From Anaerolinea sp. (GTDB lineage: Bacteria > Chloroflexota > Dehalococcoidia > Tepidiformales > Tepidiformaceae): 64,000 nt of DNA. The stretch lies in assembly GCA_013822275.1 (NCBI GenBank), contig PNKC01000003.1, positions 49,821 through 113,820 on the forward strand, read 5' to 3'. How positions within the stretch are numbered: the first letter of the stretch is position 1; the number at the start of each line of letters is the position of its first letter. The position numbers were made by a program, and so were the translations under genes. Below, piece after piece: positions 19,945-33,152 of the stretch. Under the pieces are notes generated by a model. That model made no database searches. It had not been told where the DNA came from and saw only the letters and a list, made by a program, of their open reading frames with translations.

Positions 19945-21201
19945 CTACCCGAAGACCCCCGCCGCCGCCAGGTCCGCGATGCGTCCGGGGTCGATTCCGG
20001 CTTCGGCGAGGATGTCCGCGGTGTGTTCACCAAGCTCTGGGGAGGCGCCGCGGATGCCGATGTCGGCGTCCCAGATCGAGAAGGGGACTCCGACGGCCTC
20101 GAAGGCGCCGGAAGGGTGGGGGATGGGCTGGAATGCGCCGATGGCCCGCAATTGGGGGTCATCCACCACTCCGGGGAGGTCGACGGCGGGCGCCCAGATG
20201 AGGCCGTTCTCGTCAAAGACGCGCTGCCAGTGGGCGCACGGTTCGCTGCCGATGCGCTGCTGGGCGGCATCACCGAGAAAGGCGCCGAAGCGGGCGCGGC
20301 TGGCCATGGTCTGGAAGCGTTCGTCCTCCGCCCATTCCGGGATGCCGATCGCCCGGCAGAACGCCGGCCAGTAAGGGTCGGGTGTCATGTGGACGAGCAT
20401 CAGCCACTGCCCATCAGAAGCCTGGTAGGTGTTGAAGAGCGGGTTCGAGGGCGCTGTGCGGTCCATCTTGGGCGGCTGGCGGCGCTCCTGGAGGGCGCGG
20501 ACGATGTCCGTCGCGATGGTGTAGACGCCGGCCTGCTGGAGCGAAACTTCGACAACCTGGCCTTCGCCGGTCTGATCGCGCAGGCGGAGGGCGGCGAGGA
20601 TGGCCGCAACCGCGAAGACGCCGGTCGTGTGGTCTCCCTGGGCGATACGGCTGAGGACGGGCGGAGTATCCGGGTGGCCGACGACGGACATGATGCCGGA
20701 GCGCGCCCAGAAGGCGGCGAAATCGAACGCCGGACGCCCTGACTCCGGTCCGCGGATGCCGTACCCAGTGAGCGATGCATGGATCAGCTTCGGGTTGACC
20801 GCGTGGACGTCCGCCGGGAGGAGCCGGTACTTCCGCAGGCGCGGCTCGATGAGGTTAGTGAGCAGGACATCGGCTCCTCGCAGGACGTCGTGGAGGAGTT
20901 CGATGCCGCCCGGCCGGTCGAGACCAACCACCATGGACCGCTTGCCGCGGTTTTCCTGCTCGAAAAGGATATTCGGCCCGGTCACTTCGGCGCTGGCAGA
21001 CCGCACGCCCCGCATTACCTCTCCGCCAGGTGGTTCGACCTTGATCACGTCGGCGCCGAGGTCACGAAGGAGGACGCCGGTGCTCGGGGCGGCGACGTAG
21101 TTGGCGACTTCGATGACGCGGATTCCGGAAAGCGGCGAGGGCACAGGCTCAACTCGGGGCAGGATGCGGGAAGCATACCGGGTGTGGCGGTGCGGGCTCA
21201 T
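19945..21201 (-). CDS. CaiB/BaiF CoA-transferase family protein
   Basis: LSGIRVIEVANYVAAPSTGVLLRDLGADVIKVEPPGGEVMRG; NRGKRSMVVGLDRPGG. Confidence 0.93.
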   Translation of the reverse strand: MSPHRHTRYASRILPRVEPVPSPLSGIRVIEVANYVAAPSTGVLLRDLGADVIKVEPPGGEVMRGVRSASAEVTGPNILFEQENRGKRSMVVGLDRPGGIELLHDVLRGADVLLTNLIEPRLRKYRLLPADVHAVNPKLIHASLTGYGIRGPESGRPAFDFAAFWARSGIMSVVGHPDTPPVLSRIAQGDHTTGVFAVAAILAALRLRDQTGEGQVVEVSLQQAGVYTIATDIVRALQERRQPPKMDRTAPSNPLFNTYQASDGQWLMLVHMTPDPYWPAFCRAIGIPEWAEDERFQTMASRARFGAFLGDAAQQRIGSEPCAHWQRVFDENGLIWAPAVDLPGVVDDPQLRAIGAFQPIPHPSGAFEAVGVPFSIWDADIGIRGASPELGEHTADILAEAGIDPGRIADLAAAGVFG

Positions 21202-21292
21202 ATGGCAACCTGGCCATGTTTGAGGCTGGCGCAGGGCTGGATTCGTCGCGCCGATCAGACCCGTCACTTGATCGCTCCGGGCTCTGGTTGGG

Positions 21293-21844
21293 TCAGTACG
21301 GGAGGCCCTTGAGGCCGTAGAGGGCGCGGGAGTAGGAGGCCCGGCCGAGGTGGCCGTTGCCGTGGCCGATGAGTCCGTGGCCGATGGCTTCCATGCGCGG
21401 GATATCGCCCCATGGGCGGATGAAGAGCGTCTCTGAGAGGTACTCCATGCCCATCCCGGCGATGCGCGGGACGACGGCCTCCGCGACGGCGCGGGTGTAT
21501 GTGCTGAACTCCGCCGGCTCCGGAAACGCCATGGAGTAGGCGTCGTTGGGGTCCTGGCCGGTGCCCTGGTCAACGCGCGGCAGGCCCCACTTCGCGTCGA
21601 AGCCGTCACGCAGCCAGACAGGCTGCTCGCGTTCGAAGACGAAGTGGACGATGTTGTCGATGGTGCGGACGACGTGCCAGACGTCCCAGCCGATGGAGTT
21701 GGTGATGCCTCCGCGGGTATCGCAGAGCTGCTGGACGGTCAGCCCGTCGACGGCAGCCTCGGAGTACTGGAGGACGCGCTGGATGAGGGCGGCGTACTGG
21801 GCGGACATGGTGGGCGCGTTGCCCATCCCGGGCAGGTTTGGCAT
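21293..21844 (-). CDS. DinB-superfamily four-helix protein
   Basis: ALIQRVLQYSEAAVDGLT...ITNSIGWDVWHVVRTIDNIVHFVFER; GNGHLGRASYSRALYGL. Confidence 0.75.
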   Translation of the reverse strand: MPNLPGMGNAPTMSAQYAALIQRVLQYSEAAVDGLTVQQLCDTRGGITNSIGWDVWHVVRTIDNIVHFVFEREQPVWLRDGFDAKWGLPRVDQGTGQDPNDAYSMAFPEPAEFSTYTRAVAEAVVPRIAGMGMEYLSETLFIRPWGDIPRMEAIGHGLIGHGNGHLGRASYSRALYGLKGLPY

Positions 21845-21896
21845 GAGGTGGCCCTGTGGTGAGTGTGAGAGGACTGTACAACGTTTCGGGCGGGAA

Positions 21897-22466
21897 TCAG
21901 GAATCCAGTGCCGTGAACAGCTCATCCACCCCGAGCTCGAACCCCGGGAGATAGCCGGTCACCAGCGATTCATGGCCGGAGAGGGCAGCGCCGTCTCGCT
22001 CGTCGTCGAACACTTCGACGACACGCCGCGAGGGGAGGACCAGCCAGGCGACATCCACGCCGCGCTCCCGGTACTCGCGACACTTTGCGCGCAGGTGCAT
22101 CAAGGTTTGCCCCGGCGATTGGACTTCCACAGCGAGCGTGGGGGGAAGAAAGATGTCGCCCTCGTTGCGCGGCTTACCGGGTCCCCAGTAGGCCACATCG
22201 GGCGCACGGTACCGCCGGTCAGCACCCCTGGACAGGTTCACGGTCGGCTCGGGCCCAGAAGAGGCTCTCAACCCGGACTGGCGGCGCCAGACGCCGAGCC
22301 GGACGATGAGCTCCTCGACGATTTGCAGATGCGGAAGCTTCACCATTGGCTTTTGCGTCACCTCGCCGTTCACGAACTCGTACGCTGGACTCAGGTCCGC
22401 GTAGCGGCGAAGGAACTCTGCTTCGGCCATGCGAAGCGGCGCCGTGGAAACCTGCGCGGTGCTCAT
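21897..22466 (-). CDS. Uma2-family (DUF820) PD-(D/E)XK-like protein
   Basis: YEFVNGEVTQKPMVKLPHLQIVEELIVRL...YRAPDVAYW...PPTLAVEVQSPGQT...KCREYRERGVDVAWLVLPSRRVVEVF. Confidence 0.9.
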   Translation of the reverse strand: MSTAQVSTAPLRMAEAEFLRRYADLSPAYEFVNGEVTQKPMVKLPHLQIVEELIVRLGVWRRQSGLRASSGPEPTVNLSRGADRRYRAPDVAYWGPGKPRNEGDIFLPPTLAVEVQSPGQTLMHLRAKCREYRERGVDVAWLVLPSRRVVEVFDDERDGAALSGHESLVTGYLPGFELGVDELFTALDS

Positions 22467-22506
22467 TTCGAACTCAGTCTAGCAGACGTGGCAGGCCTCG
22501 CGAGCA

Positions 22507-22535
22507 CGCAAAACGGGGGCCTTTCGGCCCCCGTT
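22507..22535 (-). terminator. intrinsic terminator downstream of oppF
   Basis: 10-bp perfect stem AACGGGGGCC/GGCCCCCGTT with 4-nt loop; TTTTGCG on the minus strand. Confidence 0.8.
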
Positions 22536-22566
22536 CAGTGTTATGAGTTGGTCCCGGCCATCGCGC

Positions 22567-24580
<2,014 letters not shown>

Positions 24581-24653
24581 CCCTTCTCCCTTCTCCCCCG
24601 GCAAAACCGGAGTGCGGCCGGCACCGCAACGATCCTCTGATTTTCGAGTGATG

Positions 24654-24735
24654 TGGGGAAGGGGAGACTCGAACTCCCACGCCTTGCGGCACATGATCCT
24701 AAGTCATGCTCGTCTGCCAATTCCGACACTCCCCC
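24654..24735 (-). tRNA. tRNA-Leu (anticodon TAG)
   Basis: Minus strand GGGGGAGTGTCGGAATTGGCAGACGAG-CATGA-CTTAGGA-TCATG... long variable arm, GTTCGAGTC, CTTCCCC; no encoded CCA. Confidence 0.93.
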
Positions 24736-24802
24736 ACGGAAGCCGGTGGTCTGCCCTTTGAGGTAACCCGGAGGCACACCACCAGTCAGAAACTGGGTTT
24801 GG

Positions 24803-24875
24803 TGAGCCGCGAAGGACTCGAACCTTCAACCGGCTGATTAAGAGTCAGCTGCTCTGCCAGTTGAGCTAGCGGCCC
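24803..24875 (-). tRNA. tRNA-Lys (anticodon CTT); CCA encoded (extends to 24800)
   Basis: Minus strand GGGCCGCTAGCTCAACTGGCAGAGC-AGCTGACTCTTAATCAGC...GTTCGAGTCC...GCGGCTCA-CCA. Confidence 0.95.
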
Positions 24876-24985
24876 CCAAGAGACGGGCGGGAGTATATCA
24901 CGGGGTGGACGCTTTCCCACAACCCGTGCCCGGCTGAAGCCCACCTTACCATAAGGGACCGGTGAGGAGGCCGCCCCCGCGGCCT

Positions 24986-25041
24986 GATTCGGGACTTCCG
25001 TGGCGGGTGTCAGCACTCAGGACTGAGGACTCGGGACTCGG
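24986..25041. repeat. heptanucleotide tandem array, 4 clear units (GACTCNG) plus about 4 degenerate in-phase units upstream
   Basis: (GATTCGG GACTTCC GTGGCGG GTGTCAG) CACTCAG GACTGAG GACTCGG GACTCGG. Confidence 0.65.
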
Positions 25042-25060
25042 GTCGCGCGAGGGTAGCGCG

Positions 25061-26032
25061 TCAGCTCTTCTGGAAGGCGAGGATGGCGGCGGCCAGAAGG
25101 ACGGTCTGGAGCATGCTGCTGGAGATGAGCAGCCAGAGCCCGGCGGCGCGCTCGCGGGTGTGGACGGCGATGCCGAGGACCGTGTTCAGCGCGAGGATGC
25201 CGGCGCCCAGGTAGGCGATGCGCAGCAGCTCCGCTTTGTCGCCCACGCGGACAACGCCGCCAAGGGCCGGGAAGCTGAGCTGGACGACGCTTGGCAGGTT
25301 TGGGTACTGGGAGTAGACGTAGCCGGCAAGCAAGGAGCAGGTGACAGCGCTGGCGGCAGCCGCCACGATGGCGACGCGGTCCCGCCAGAAGGGGAATGCG
25401 GCGATGCCACTGGCGGCCGAGCGCTGGATGTGCTGCTCCACCGTGCCGAGCGAGGCGCGCGCCTGGACTTCCTCCGCGAAGGCCGCCTGGTCCAGCACCG
25501 TGAGGGCGTAGGACTCTTCCGTGGTGACGATGTAGAGGAGCTCATCCGGCGAGCTGTGGGTGGAGTAGAAGATGGTGTAGCCGACGCGTTTCACATCCGC
25601 GTGGCCCACGTGGCAGCCCCACCAGTTCAAGCCGTGGATCGCCGCCTCATCCAGGGTGCGGCCGGGGATCATGCGCTGGATCGTGTCGATCGGGATGACG
25701 ACCCGGCGGAAACCCCAGCGGATGACGAGCGTTTCGCGGTCGATGACGTAGCTCAGGGTCGCGAGGGCGTAGCTCCAGTTCGCGAACGTGCCGGCGAGGA
25801 GGACGAGGACGGCACTGACGAGCCAGGCGAGGAACGTCTTGAACTCGGCGGGGGCGCCGATGGCCACCCTCAACGTGAGGCCGGCGAGAAGAATCGCCCA
25901 CGCAGCGAACGCGCCCCCGACGATGACGCCGAGAGCGCGAGGCGGCCGGAATTCGGCCAGGTCTAGCGAGCGACGCGGGCGCGGGCTGGTGTGCACCACT
26001 GGCTGTATTTCTCGCTTCTGCCGCGAATGCAA
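25061..26032 (-). CDS. membrane protein with bacterial PH-like domain
   Basis: Multiple TM segments; YVIDRETLVIRWGFRRVVIPIDTIQRMIPGR, GYTIFYSTHSSPDELLYIVTTEESYALTVLD. Confidence 0.7.
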   Translation of the reverse strand: MHSRQKREIQPVVHTSPRPRRSLDLAEFRPPRALGVIVGGAFAAWAILLAGLTLRVAIGAPAEFKTFLAWLVSAVLVLLAGTFANWSYALATLSYVIDRETLVIRWGFRRVVIPIDTIQRMIPGRTLDEAAIHGLNWWGCHVGHADVKRVGYTIFYSTHSSPDELLYIVTTEESYALTVLDQAAFAEEVQARASLGTVEQHIQRSAASGIAAFPFWRDRVAIVAAAASAVTCSLLAGYVYSQYPNLPSVVQLSFPALGGVVRVGDKAELLRIAYLGAGILALNTVLGIAVHTRERAAGLWLLISSSMLQTVLLAAAILAFQKS

Positions 26033-26889
26033 TCGTAGAAAAGGTGGCTCAGCTGGCTGGTGATCGGGCCGGGCTTGCCTGTGCCGACGGTGCGGCGGTC
26101 CACCTCCACAATCGGCGTCAGGTGGGCGGCGGTCCCGGTCATGAAGATCTCGTCGGCGATGTACAGTTCGCTGCGGTCGATTTCGCGTTCGACGAGTTCG
26201 ATGCCGAGTTCGTTCTTGGCCAGCTCGACGACGCTCGCGGCCGTGATCCCTTCGAGGACGTTATCCGCGGGAGTGGGGGAGATCAGCTTGCCCTTGCGGA
26301 CCATGAAGATGTTTTCGCCGCTGCCTTCGGAGACGTGGCCGTTGGCGTTGAGCATGATCGCTTCGTCGAAACCGTTGAGGTTCGCTTCAGTCTTGGCGAG
26401 GGCGCTGTTGACGTAGATACCGGTGACCTTGGCGCGTGGCGGGATGCCGGTGTCGTCCACGCGGCGCCAGGTGCTGGTGTGGCAGCGGGCGGTTTCCGGG
26501 AGATAAGCGGGAAACGGCGTGAGGAAGATAAGCGTCTCGCTCTCCAGGTTGTGAAGGCGGACGCCGAGCTGCTCGGTGGAGAGGTAGACCATCGGCCGGA
26601 GGTAGATGTCCTCCGTGAAACCGCTCTTCTCAACCAGCTCCACCGCGATCTCGCAGAGACGATCGACGGTCTGGTGGACCTGGAAGGTAAGGATCTTGGA
26701 ACTCTGGACAAGGCGCTCGAAGTGCTCGCGCATGCGGAAGAGGTAGGTCGTCTGGTCGTCTTCGTTCCAGTTGCCGCGAATGCCTTCGAAAACCGCCGTG
26801 CCGTAGTTAAATGCGTGGGTCATGACGCCGATCTTCGCTTCGCTCAGGGGCACAATGTTGCCCTGGAAGTACGCGTACGGGGTTGGCAT
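25963..26889 (-). CDS. ilvE: branched-chain amino acid aminotransferase
   Basis: AYFQGNIVPLSEAKIGVMTHAFNYGTAVFEGIRGNW; PTPADNVLEGITAASVVELAKNELG; EIFMTGTAAHLTPIVEVDRR. Confidence 0.95.
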   Translation of the reverse strand: MPTPYAYFQGNIVPLSEAKIGVMTHAFNYGTAVFEGIRGNWNEDDQTTYLFRMREHFERLVQSSKILTFQVHQTVDRLCEIAVELVEKSGFTEDIYLRPMVYLSTEQLGVRLHNLESETLIFLTPFPAYLPETARCHTSTWRRVDDTGIPPRAKVTGIYVNSALAKTEANLNGFDEAIMLNANGHVSEGSGENIFMVRKGKLISPTPADNVLEGITAASVVELAKNELGIELVEREIDRSELYIADEIFMTGTAAHLTPIVEVDRRTVGTGKPGPITSQLSHLFYDCIRGRSEKYSQWCTPARARVAR

Positions 26890-26965
26890 GTGCGTTGGCT
26901 CCTTGCGCCGGGGGAAATGGAGAGTCCGCTCAGTATAACGCCGTGGTTGGTAGCGGCAGGCCGCT

Positions 26966-27412
26966 TCAAGGGGATGGCGTGGCGCCGGCGCCGCGGCTGA
27001 AGAAGGTCCCATCCTTGCATTCAGGCACCGACGTCTCCTTCGCCGCCAGGCGGGCGCGGGCTTCCTTCGCCGGCAGCGGCGGGTTCTGGGTGACGAGCGA
27101 GGTGGGGTCGGCGACGGCGTTTTCCAGGTACTTCACGAACTGCTCGTTGTAGGACTTGAGGTCGCCCGGGGGGTCCAGCTTCTTCATGTCGGCGGCGAAT
27201 TGCTTGATGACGGCGCCGATCTCTTCCGGCTTCGTCTTGCTGATGAGGGCGTCGGAGAACTTCGAGGTGCCCGAGCAGATGGCCGCAAGGTACTGTTCGT
27301 CACTCAATTCGTTGCCGGTTGGCTTCGGGGCGTCCCCCCCGTTGCCGCAGGCCGCCGAAGCAAGGAGCGCGGCAGCAACCGCCAGGAAAAACAAAGCTCG
27401 CATAGCGTCCAA
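26966..27412 (-). CDS. predicted small lipoprotein
   Basis: ALFFLAVAAALLASAACGNGGDAPKP lipobox. Confidence 0.6.
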   Translation of the reverse strand: MDAMRALFFLAVAAALLASAACGNGGDAPKPTGNELSDEQYLAAICSGTSKFSDALISKTKPEEIGAVIKQFAADMKKLDPPGDLKSYNEQFVKYLENAVADPTSLVTQNPPLPAKEARARLAAKETSVPECKDGTFFSRGAGATPSP

Positions 27413-27441
27413 GCGTACACCGGCTGGCGGTACGGGCGCGT

Positions 27442-28320
27442 TCAGAGGAGGAGGCGCTTCGGCGCGGCGCCGGGCTGGCGGCGCCAGTTGTGGACGAGGT
27501 AGCGCTTCTCGTCATCGAGTTCCGTAGCTTCGAGGCGGCAGCGATTGGGGTCCGCGACCGCGGCGCGGGCCTCGCGGTTGAACGCCTCCAGCGCGGCCGC
27601 ATCGGGGACCGCGAAGACGGTTGCGAACTCCGCCGCCGCCTCCAGTTGGGCGACGGAGAGAAGCAGCAGCCAGCCGCTGACCAGTTCGGCGAGGCCGAGG
27701 TGAAAGTCGCGGTCGCCGAAGGTCATGAGCACGCGCTCGGGCGTGGAATCGCTGCCCACCAGGAGGAGGGTGGAGCCGAAGTGAGACAGTGAGAGGTCCA
27801 TGGAGGCCCGATAAACTGGGCCGAGGATGTCGTGGGCGGCAAGCACCTCGGCGGCGCGGAAGGCGTGAAGGCGGTACTCCGTGGCGTGGGCTACGGCGTT
27901 GACCACGATGCCACCCTGGGCGAGCCACTCCGTCCATTCGGCGGCGCCGTCGCGGAGGATGTAGAGGCCGCCGGCCTGGTAATCGGTTGCAGCCCGGACG
28001 AGCGCAACGGCGGCGACGTAATTCCCCCATTCGAGGGCGTGCATCGCCTCAAGCCGGGTGAGCCACGCGCGCGACCAGAGGCCAAGCCCGGCTGCCATCC
28101 TCTGGGTGCGGTGCTTGCCATCGGAGGAGGCTTCGGCGATGGCGGATTCGAGGGCAAACCCGCGGAGCAGGAGGTCAATGTCCTTGCCGAGGACGAAGGT
28201 GGTCTGGCGATAGGCGTCCGCGGAGCCGGCCGCGTCCACCGGCGGTTTCCCGGCGCGCGTTGCCGCCGGGAAGATGCGCGGCGGGGCGACGCGCGGCAGT
28301 TTTGAGGTGTCGTCGGCCAT
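27442..28320 (-). CDS. conserved hypothetical protein
   Basis: Long ORF with plausible start MADDTSKLPRVAPP next to a DinB gene; no family recognised. Confidence 0.65.
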   Translation of the reverse strand: MADDTSKLPRVAPPRIFPAATRAGKPPVDAAGSADAYRQTTFVLGKDIDLLLRGFALESAIAEASSDGKHRTQRMAAGLGLWSRAWLTRLEAMHALEWGNYVAAVALVRAATDYQAGGLYILRDGAAEWTEWLAQGGIVVNAVAHATEYRLHAFRAAEVLAAHDILGPVYRASMDLSLSHFGSTLLLVGSDSTPERVLMTFGDRDFHLGLAELVSGWLLLLSVAQLEAAAEFATVFAVPDAAALEAFNREARAAVADPNRCRLEATELDDEKRYLVHNWRRQPGAAPKRLLL

Positions 28321-28322
28321 CG

Positions 28323-28904
28323 TCAGCTCCCCGGACGGTTCATCTGATCCTGGTAGCCGCGCACGACGGGGTCGTCGAACCAGTGCTCGAGGCGCGGAGT
28401 CATCGCCTCGGGCATGGCGCGGAGCATGTCCACGGCATGCATGACGTCGTGTTTGCACCAGCCCCTGAGGTACTGGAGGAGGGGGATTTCGGACGCCGGC
28501 CGGCGCGCGTCACCAGCGAACTTGATCGTCTTCGCGAGGTCGTCGCTTGTCAGCCGGGCGAGGTGGCCGCGAAGGATAGTCCGGGCGCGGGCCGCTTCTT
28601 CGAGGAGTTCGTCGACCGTCTTGCCGCGGCGCTCCTGGACGCGGCTCTCGTTCCAGCTGTCGACATTCCAGCGCTCACCATCAGCACCGCGGATACCGGT
28701 TTCGCCGCCGTCGTGGAGTGTCCTGAACATTCCGCCCACGGGACCGTCGATGGTCGCGAGGTGGGAGATGTAGTCCTTCACAATCCAGCTGCTGTTGGGG
28801 ACGGGCCGTCCGAGCTGCCCGGACGTGAGCCCGCGGCAAAGGGCGGCGAACTGGACCCGGTGGCCGTCCAGCTCGTTCAGGATGGCTTCAACTTCTGGCG
28901 TCAT
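28323..28904 (-). CDS. DinB-superfamily protein
   Basis: MTPEVEAILNELDGHRVQFAALCRGLTSGQLGRPVPNSSWIVKDYISHLATID. Confidence 0.75.
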   Translation of the reverse strand: MTPEVEAILNELDGHRVQFAALCRGLTSGQLGRPVPNSSWIVKDYISHLATIDGPVGGMFRTLHDGGETGIRGADGERWNVDSWNESRVQERRGKTVDELLEEAARARTILRGHLARLTSDDLAKTIKFAGDARRPASEIPLLQYLRGWCKHDVMHAVDMLRAMPEAMTPRLEHWFDDPVVRGYQDQMNRPGS

Positions 28905-29515
28905 TCGTCTTCTTCCTCGCGCGGGTCCTGATCTTCACCCGCGGCGTAGCTGTGCTGTACTTCCTGCATCAGTCGCCGCTGGCTAGCCAGGTGCTCCGGC
29001 TCCTGGCTGAAGTCTTCGTAGAGGAGCCAGTTGAGGAGCATCGGGTCGTCTCGCAGTTCGGGCAGGACATCCAGCATCTCCATGCCGTGGCCGGCGGCGT
29101 GGTTCGACCAGGCACGGAGGACATCCGGCAGGCCGAAGAGGCCGATCTTCGCCCGGGAAGCCGCTTCATCGACGCACCCCAGCGCCGCGACGAGGCGCCG
29201 GACGGAGACGTCGAAGACGTTGACTATTTCGGGCAGCGGCGTTTCGTGATGCCTCGCCGCGACTTGGGCGTTGTGCGCCGTTGGGTCGAACCTGGACGGG
29301 TCCGGCGGGACACCCTGCTGCAAGCCTTCGAGGATCTCCGCGTAGCCCTCCTGAGCCTCCGCGAGGTGGGCGAGCATCTGGCGGACCGTCCACCCCGCAC
29401 CAGGCACGGTGCGTTCCAGCGCGCCTTTCGGGAGATGCATGGCCAGGTACTTCAGGTTCCCGGTATCGAACACGAAGCGGTCGGCGGTAGCGCGGGCCTC
29501 GGGGGTTGGCGGCAT
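28901..29515 (-). CDS. DinB-superfamily protein
   Basis: LERTVPGAGWTVRQMLAHLAEAQEGYAEIL; WSNHAAGHGMEML; overlaps next DinB gene by 4 nt. Confidence 0.75.
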   Translation of the reverse strand: MPPTPEARATADRFVFDTGNLKYLAMHLPKGALERTVPGAGWTVRQMLAHLAEAQEGYAEILEGLQQGVPPDPSRFDPTAHNAQVAARHHETPLPEIVNVFDVSVRRLVAALGCVDEAASRAKIGLFGLPDVLRAWSNHAAGHGMEMLDVLPELRDDPMLLNWLLYEDFSQEPEHLASQRRLMQEVQHSYAAGEDQDPREEEDE

Positions 29516-29522
29516 GGGGCTC

Positions 29523-31437
<1,915 letters not shown>

Positions 31438-31550
31438 GGCGCTCTCCGAAAGCGGACTGGCGCGGGTTGCGCCATCCGCAGAGTGTAACGCGACGGGCCG
31501 AATCGCGCCCGCCGCTGGCGAGCGACTTCGTGTCTGGACTACACTAACTC

Positions 31551-33152
31551 ATGGCGACCGCTGTTGTGACCGAGTCCGAGGCCGATCTGGACGTGGAGGC
31601 GCTGCTTGAGCCGGCCACGGTGGCAGCCGGGCGGTACGCGGCGATCATCATCGGGAGCGGCATCTCCGGCCTGTTTGTGGCGCTGGAGGCGCGGCGCCTG
31701 GGGCCGGTGCTGGTCCTGACAAAGGGGAGCGTTGACGACTGCAACACCCGCTGGGCGCAGGGGGGCATCGCCGCCGCGATAGGGCCAATGGACAGCCCCG
31801 AACAGCACCTGGCGGATACGCTCGTCGCGGGCGCGGGCCTGGTGGACGAAGCGGCGGCGAGAGTGCTTTGTTTCGAAGCCCCCGCGCGAATCCGGGACCT
31901 GGTGAAGTATGGCGTCGCCTTCGATTCGCTCGGGGGCGAAGTGGCCCTCGGGCGCGAGGCGGCGCACACCCATTCGCGCATCCTCCACTCGGGCGGCGAC
32001 CGGACCGGCGCGGCAATCGAGACCGCGCTCAGTTCCGCAGCCTACGACCCTTCGATCCGGATCCTGGATTATACCCTGGCGACGAGGCTGATCGCCGGGC
32101 AGGGGCGCGTGCGCGGAGTGGAGGTGCTTGACCTGCAGAGCGGGCGGACGGAGCAGTACGAATCGGATTATGTCGTCCTCGCGAGCGGCGGCGCCGGGCA
32201 GATGTACTCCCACACCACGAACCCCGACGTGGCGACCGGCGACGGCATCGCGCTCGCCTTCGCGGCCGGCGCGGAAGTGGCCGACCTGGAGTTTTACCAA
32301 TTTCACCCCACGGCGCTGCGGCACAAGGCCGCGCCGCCGTTCCTGATCTCAGAGGCAGTGCGCGGGGAAGGGGCCGTGCTGCGGAACCTTGCCGGCGAGG
32401 CGTTCATGCCGCGCTACCACAAACTCGAGGACCTGGCGCCGCGGGACGTGGTCGCCCGCGCGATCGTGGCGGAGATGCGGGCGGAAAAAAGCGACCATGC
32501 CCTGCTGGACTGCCGCCACCTGAAGTCGATCGACCTGGCGGCGCGGTTCCCGGGAATCTACGCCTTCTGCAAGGGCATCGGCATCGATATGCGGAGGGAC
32601 CCGATCCCGGTCTCGCCCGCGGCGCACTACTTGATGGGCGGCGTGCGGACGGACATCCACGGGCGGACGACCCTGCCGGGCCTCTACGCGTGCGGCGAGG
32701 TGGCGTGCACGGGCGTGCATGGCGCGAACCGGCTGGCGAGCAACTCATTGATGGAGACGGTGGTCTTCGGGAAGCGCGTCGTGGAGCACATGGCGAGCGG
32801 CGCGGGAGGCTCGGCGCCGCCAACGTTCGGCGTGGAAACACTCAGCTTCGGCGACGATGTGCCGCCTTCGCACGCGGCCGTGCAGGAGATGATGTGGGAG
32901 TGCGTTGGCATTGAACGAGACGGGGAGTCGCTGGCGCGAGGCTGGAAGACCGCCACGAGCTGGCCGGTGGCGCATGGGGCAGCCGCGACGCGCGAGCAGT
33001 TCGAACTGCGGCAGATGGCGACACTGGCGCAGCTGATGCTGTACGCGGCGACGAACCGGACCGAGAGCCGGGGCGCGCACTATCGCCGCGATTTCCCGGC
33101 CACCGACGACAGCCGCTGGCGGCACAGCCAGGTGTATCGCCGTGCGGATTGA
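31551..33152 (+). CDS. nadB: L-aspartate oxidase
   Basis: IIIGSGISGLFVALEA, TRWAQGGIAAAIGP, EFYQFHPTAL, ACTGVHGANRLASNSLMETVVFGKR. Confidence 0.95.
   Translation: MATAVVTESEADLDVEALLEPATVAAGRYAAIIIGSGISGLFVALEARRLGPVLVLTKGSVDDCNTRWAQGGIAAAIGPMDSPEQHLADTLVAGAGLVDEAAARVLCFEAPARIRDLVKYGVAFDSLGGEVALGREAAHTHSRILHSGGDRTGAAIETALSSAAYDPSIRILDYTLATRLIAGQGRVRGVEVLDLQSGRTEQYESDYVVLASGGAGQMYSHTTNPDVATGDGIALAFAAGAEVADLEFYQFHPTALRHKAAPPFLISEAVRGEGAVLRNLAGEAFMPRYHKLEDLAPRDVVARAIVAEMRAEKSDHALLDCRHLKSIDLAARFPGIYAFCKGIGIDMRRDPIPVSPAAHYLMGGVRTDIHGRTTLPGLYACGEVACTGVHGANRLASNSLMETVVFGKRVVEHMASGAGGSAPPTFGVETLSFGDDVPPSHAAVQEMMWECVGIERDGESLARGWKTATSWPVAHGAAATREQFELRQMATLAQLMLYAATNRTESRGAHYRRDFPATDDSRWRHSQVYRRAD

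Noticed and set aside
22507-22535. Palindrome as a possible novel element
   Set aside because: Fits an ordinary intrinsic terminator after oppF.
24654-24875. tRNA-Leu/tRNA-Lys pair as an island integration site
   Set aside because: No integrase, no duplicated tRNA 3' fragment seen nearby.
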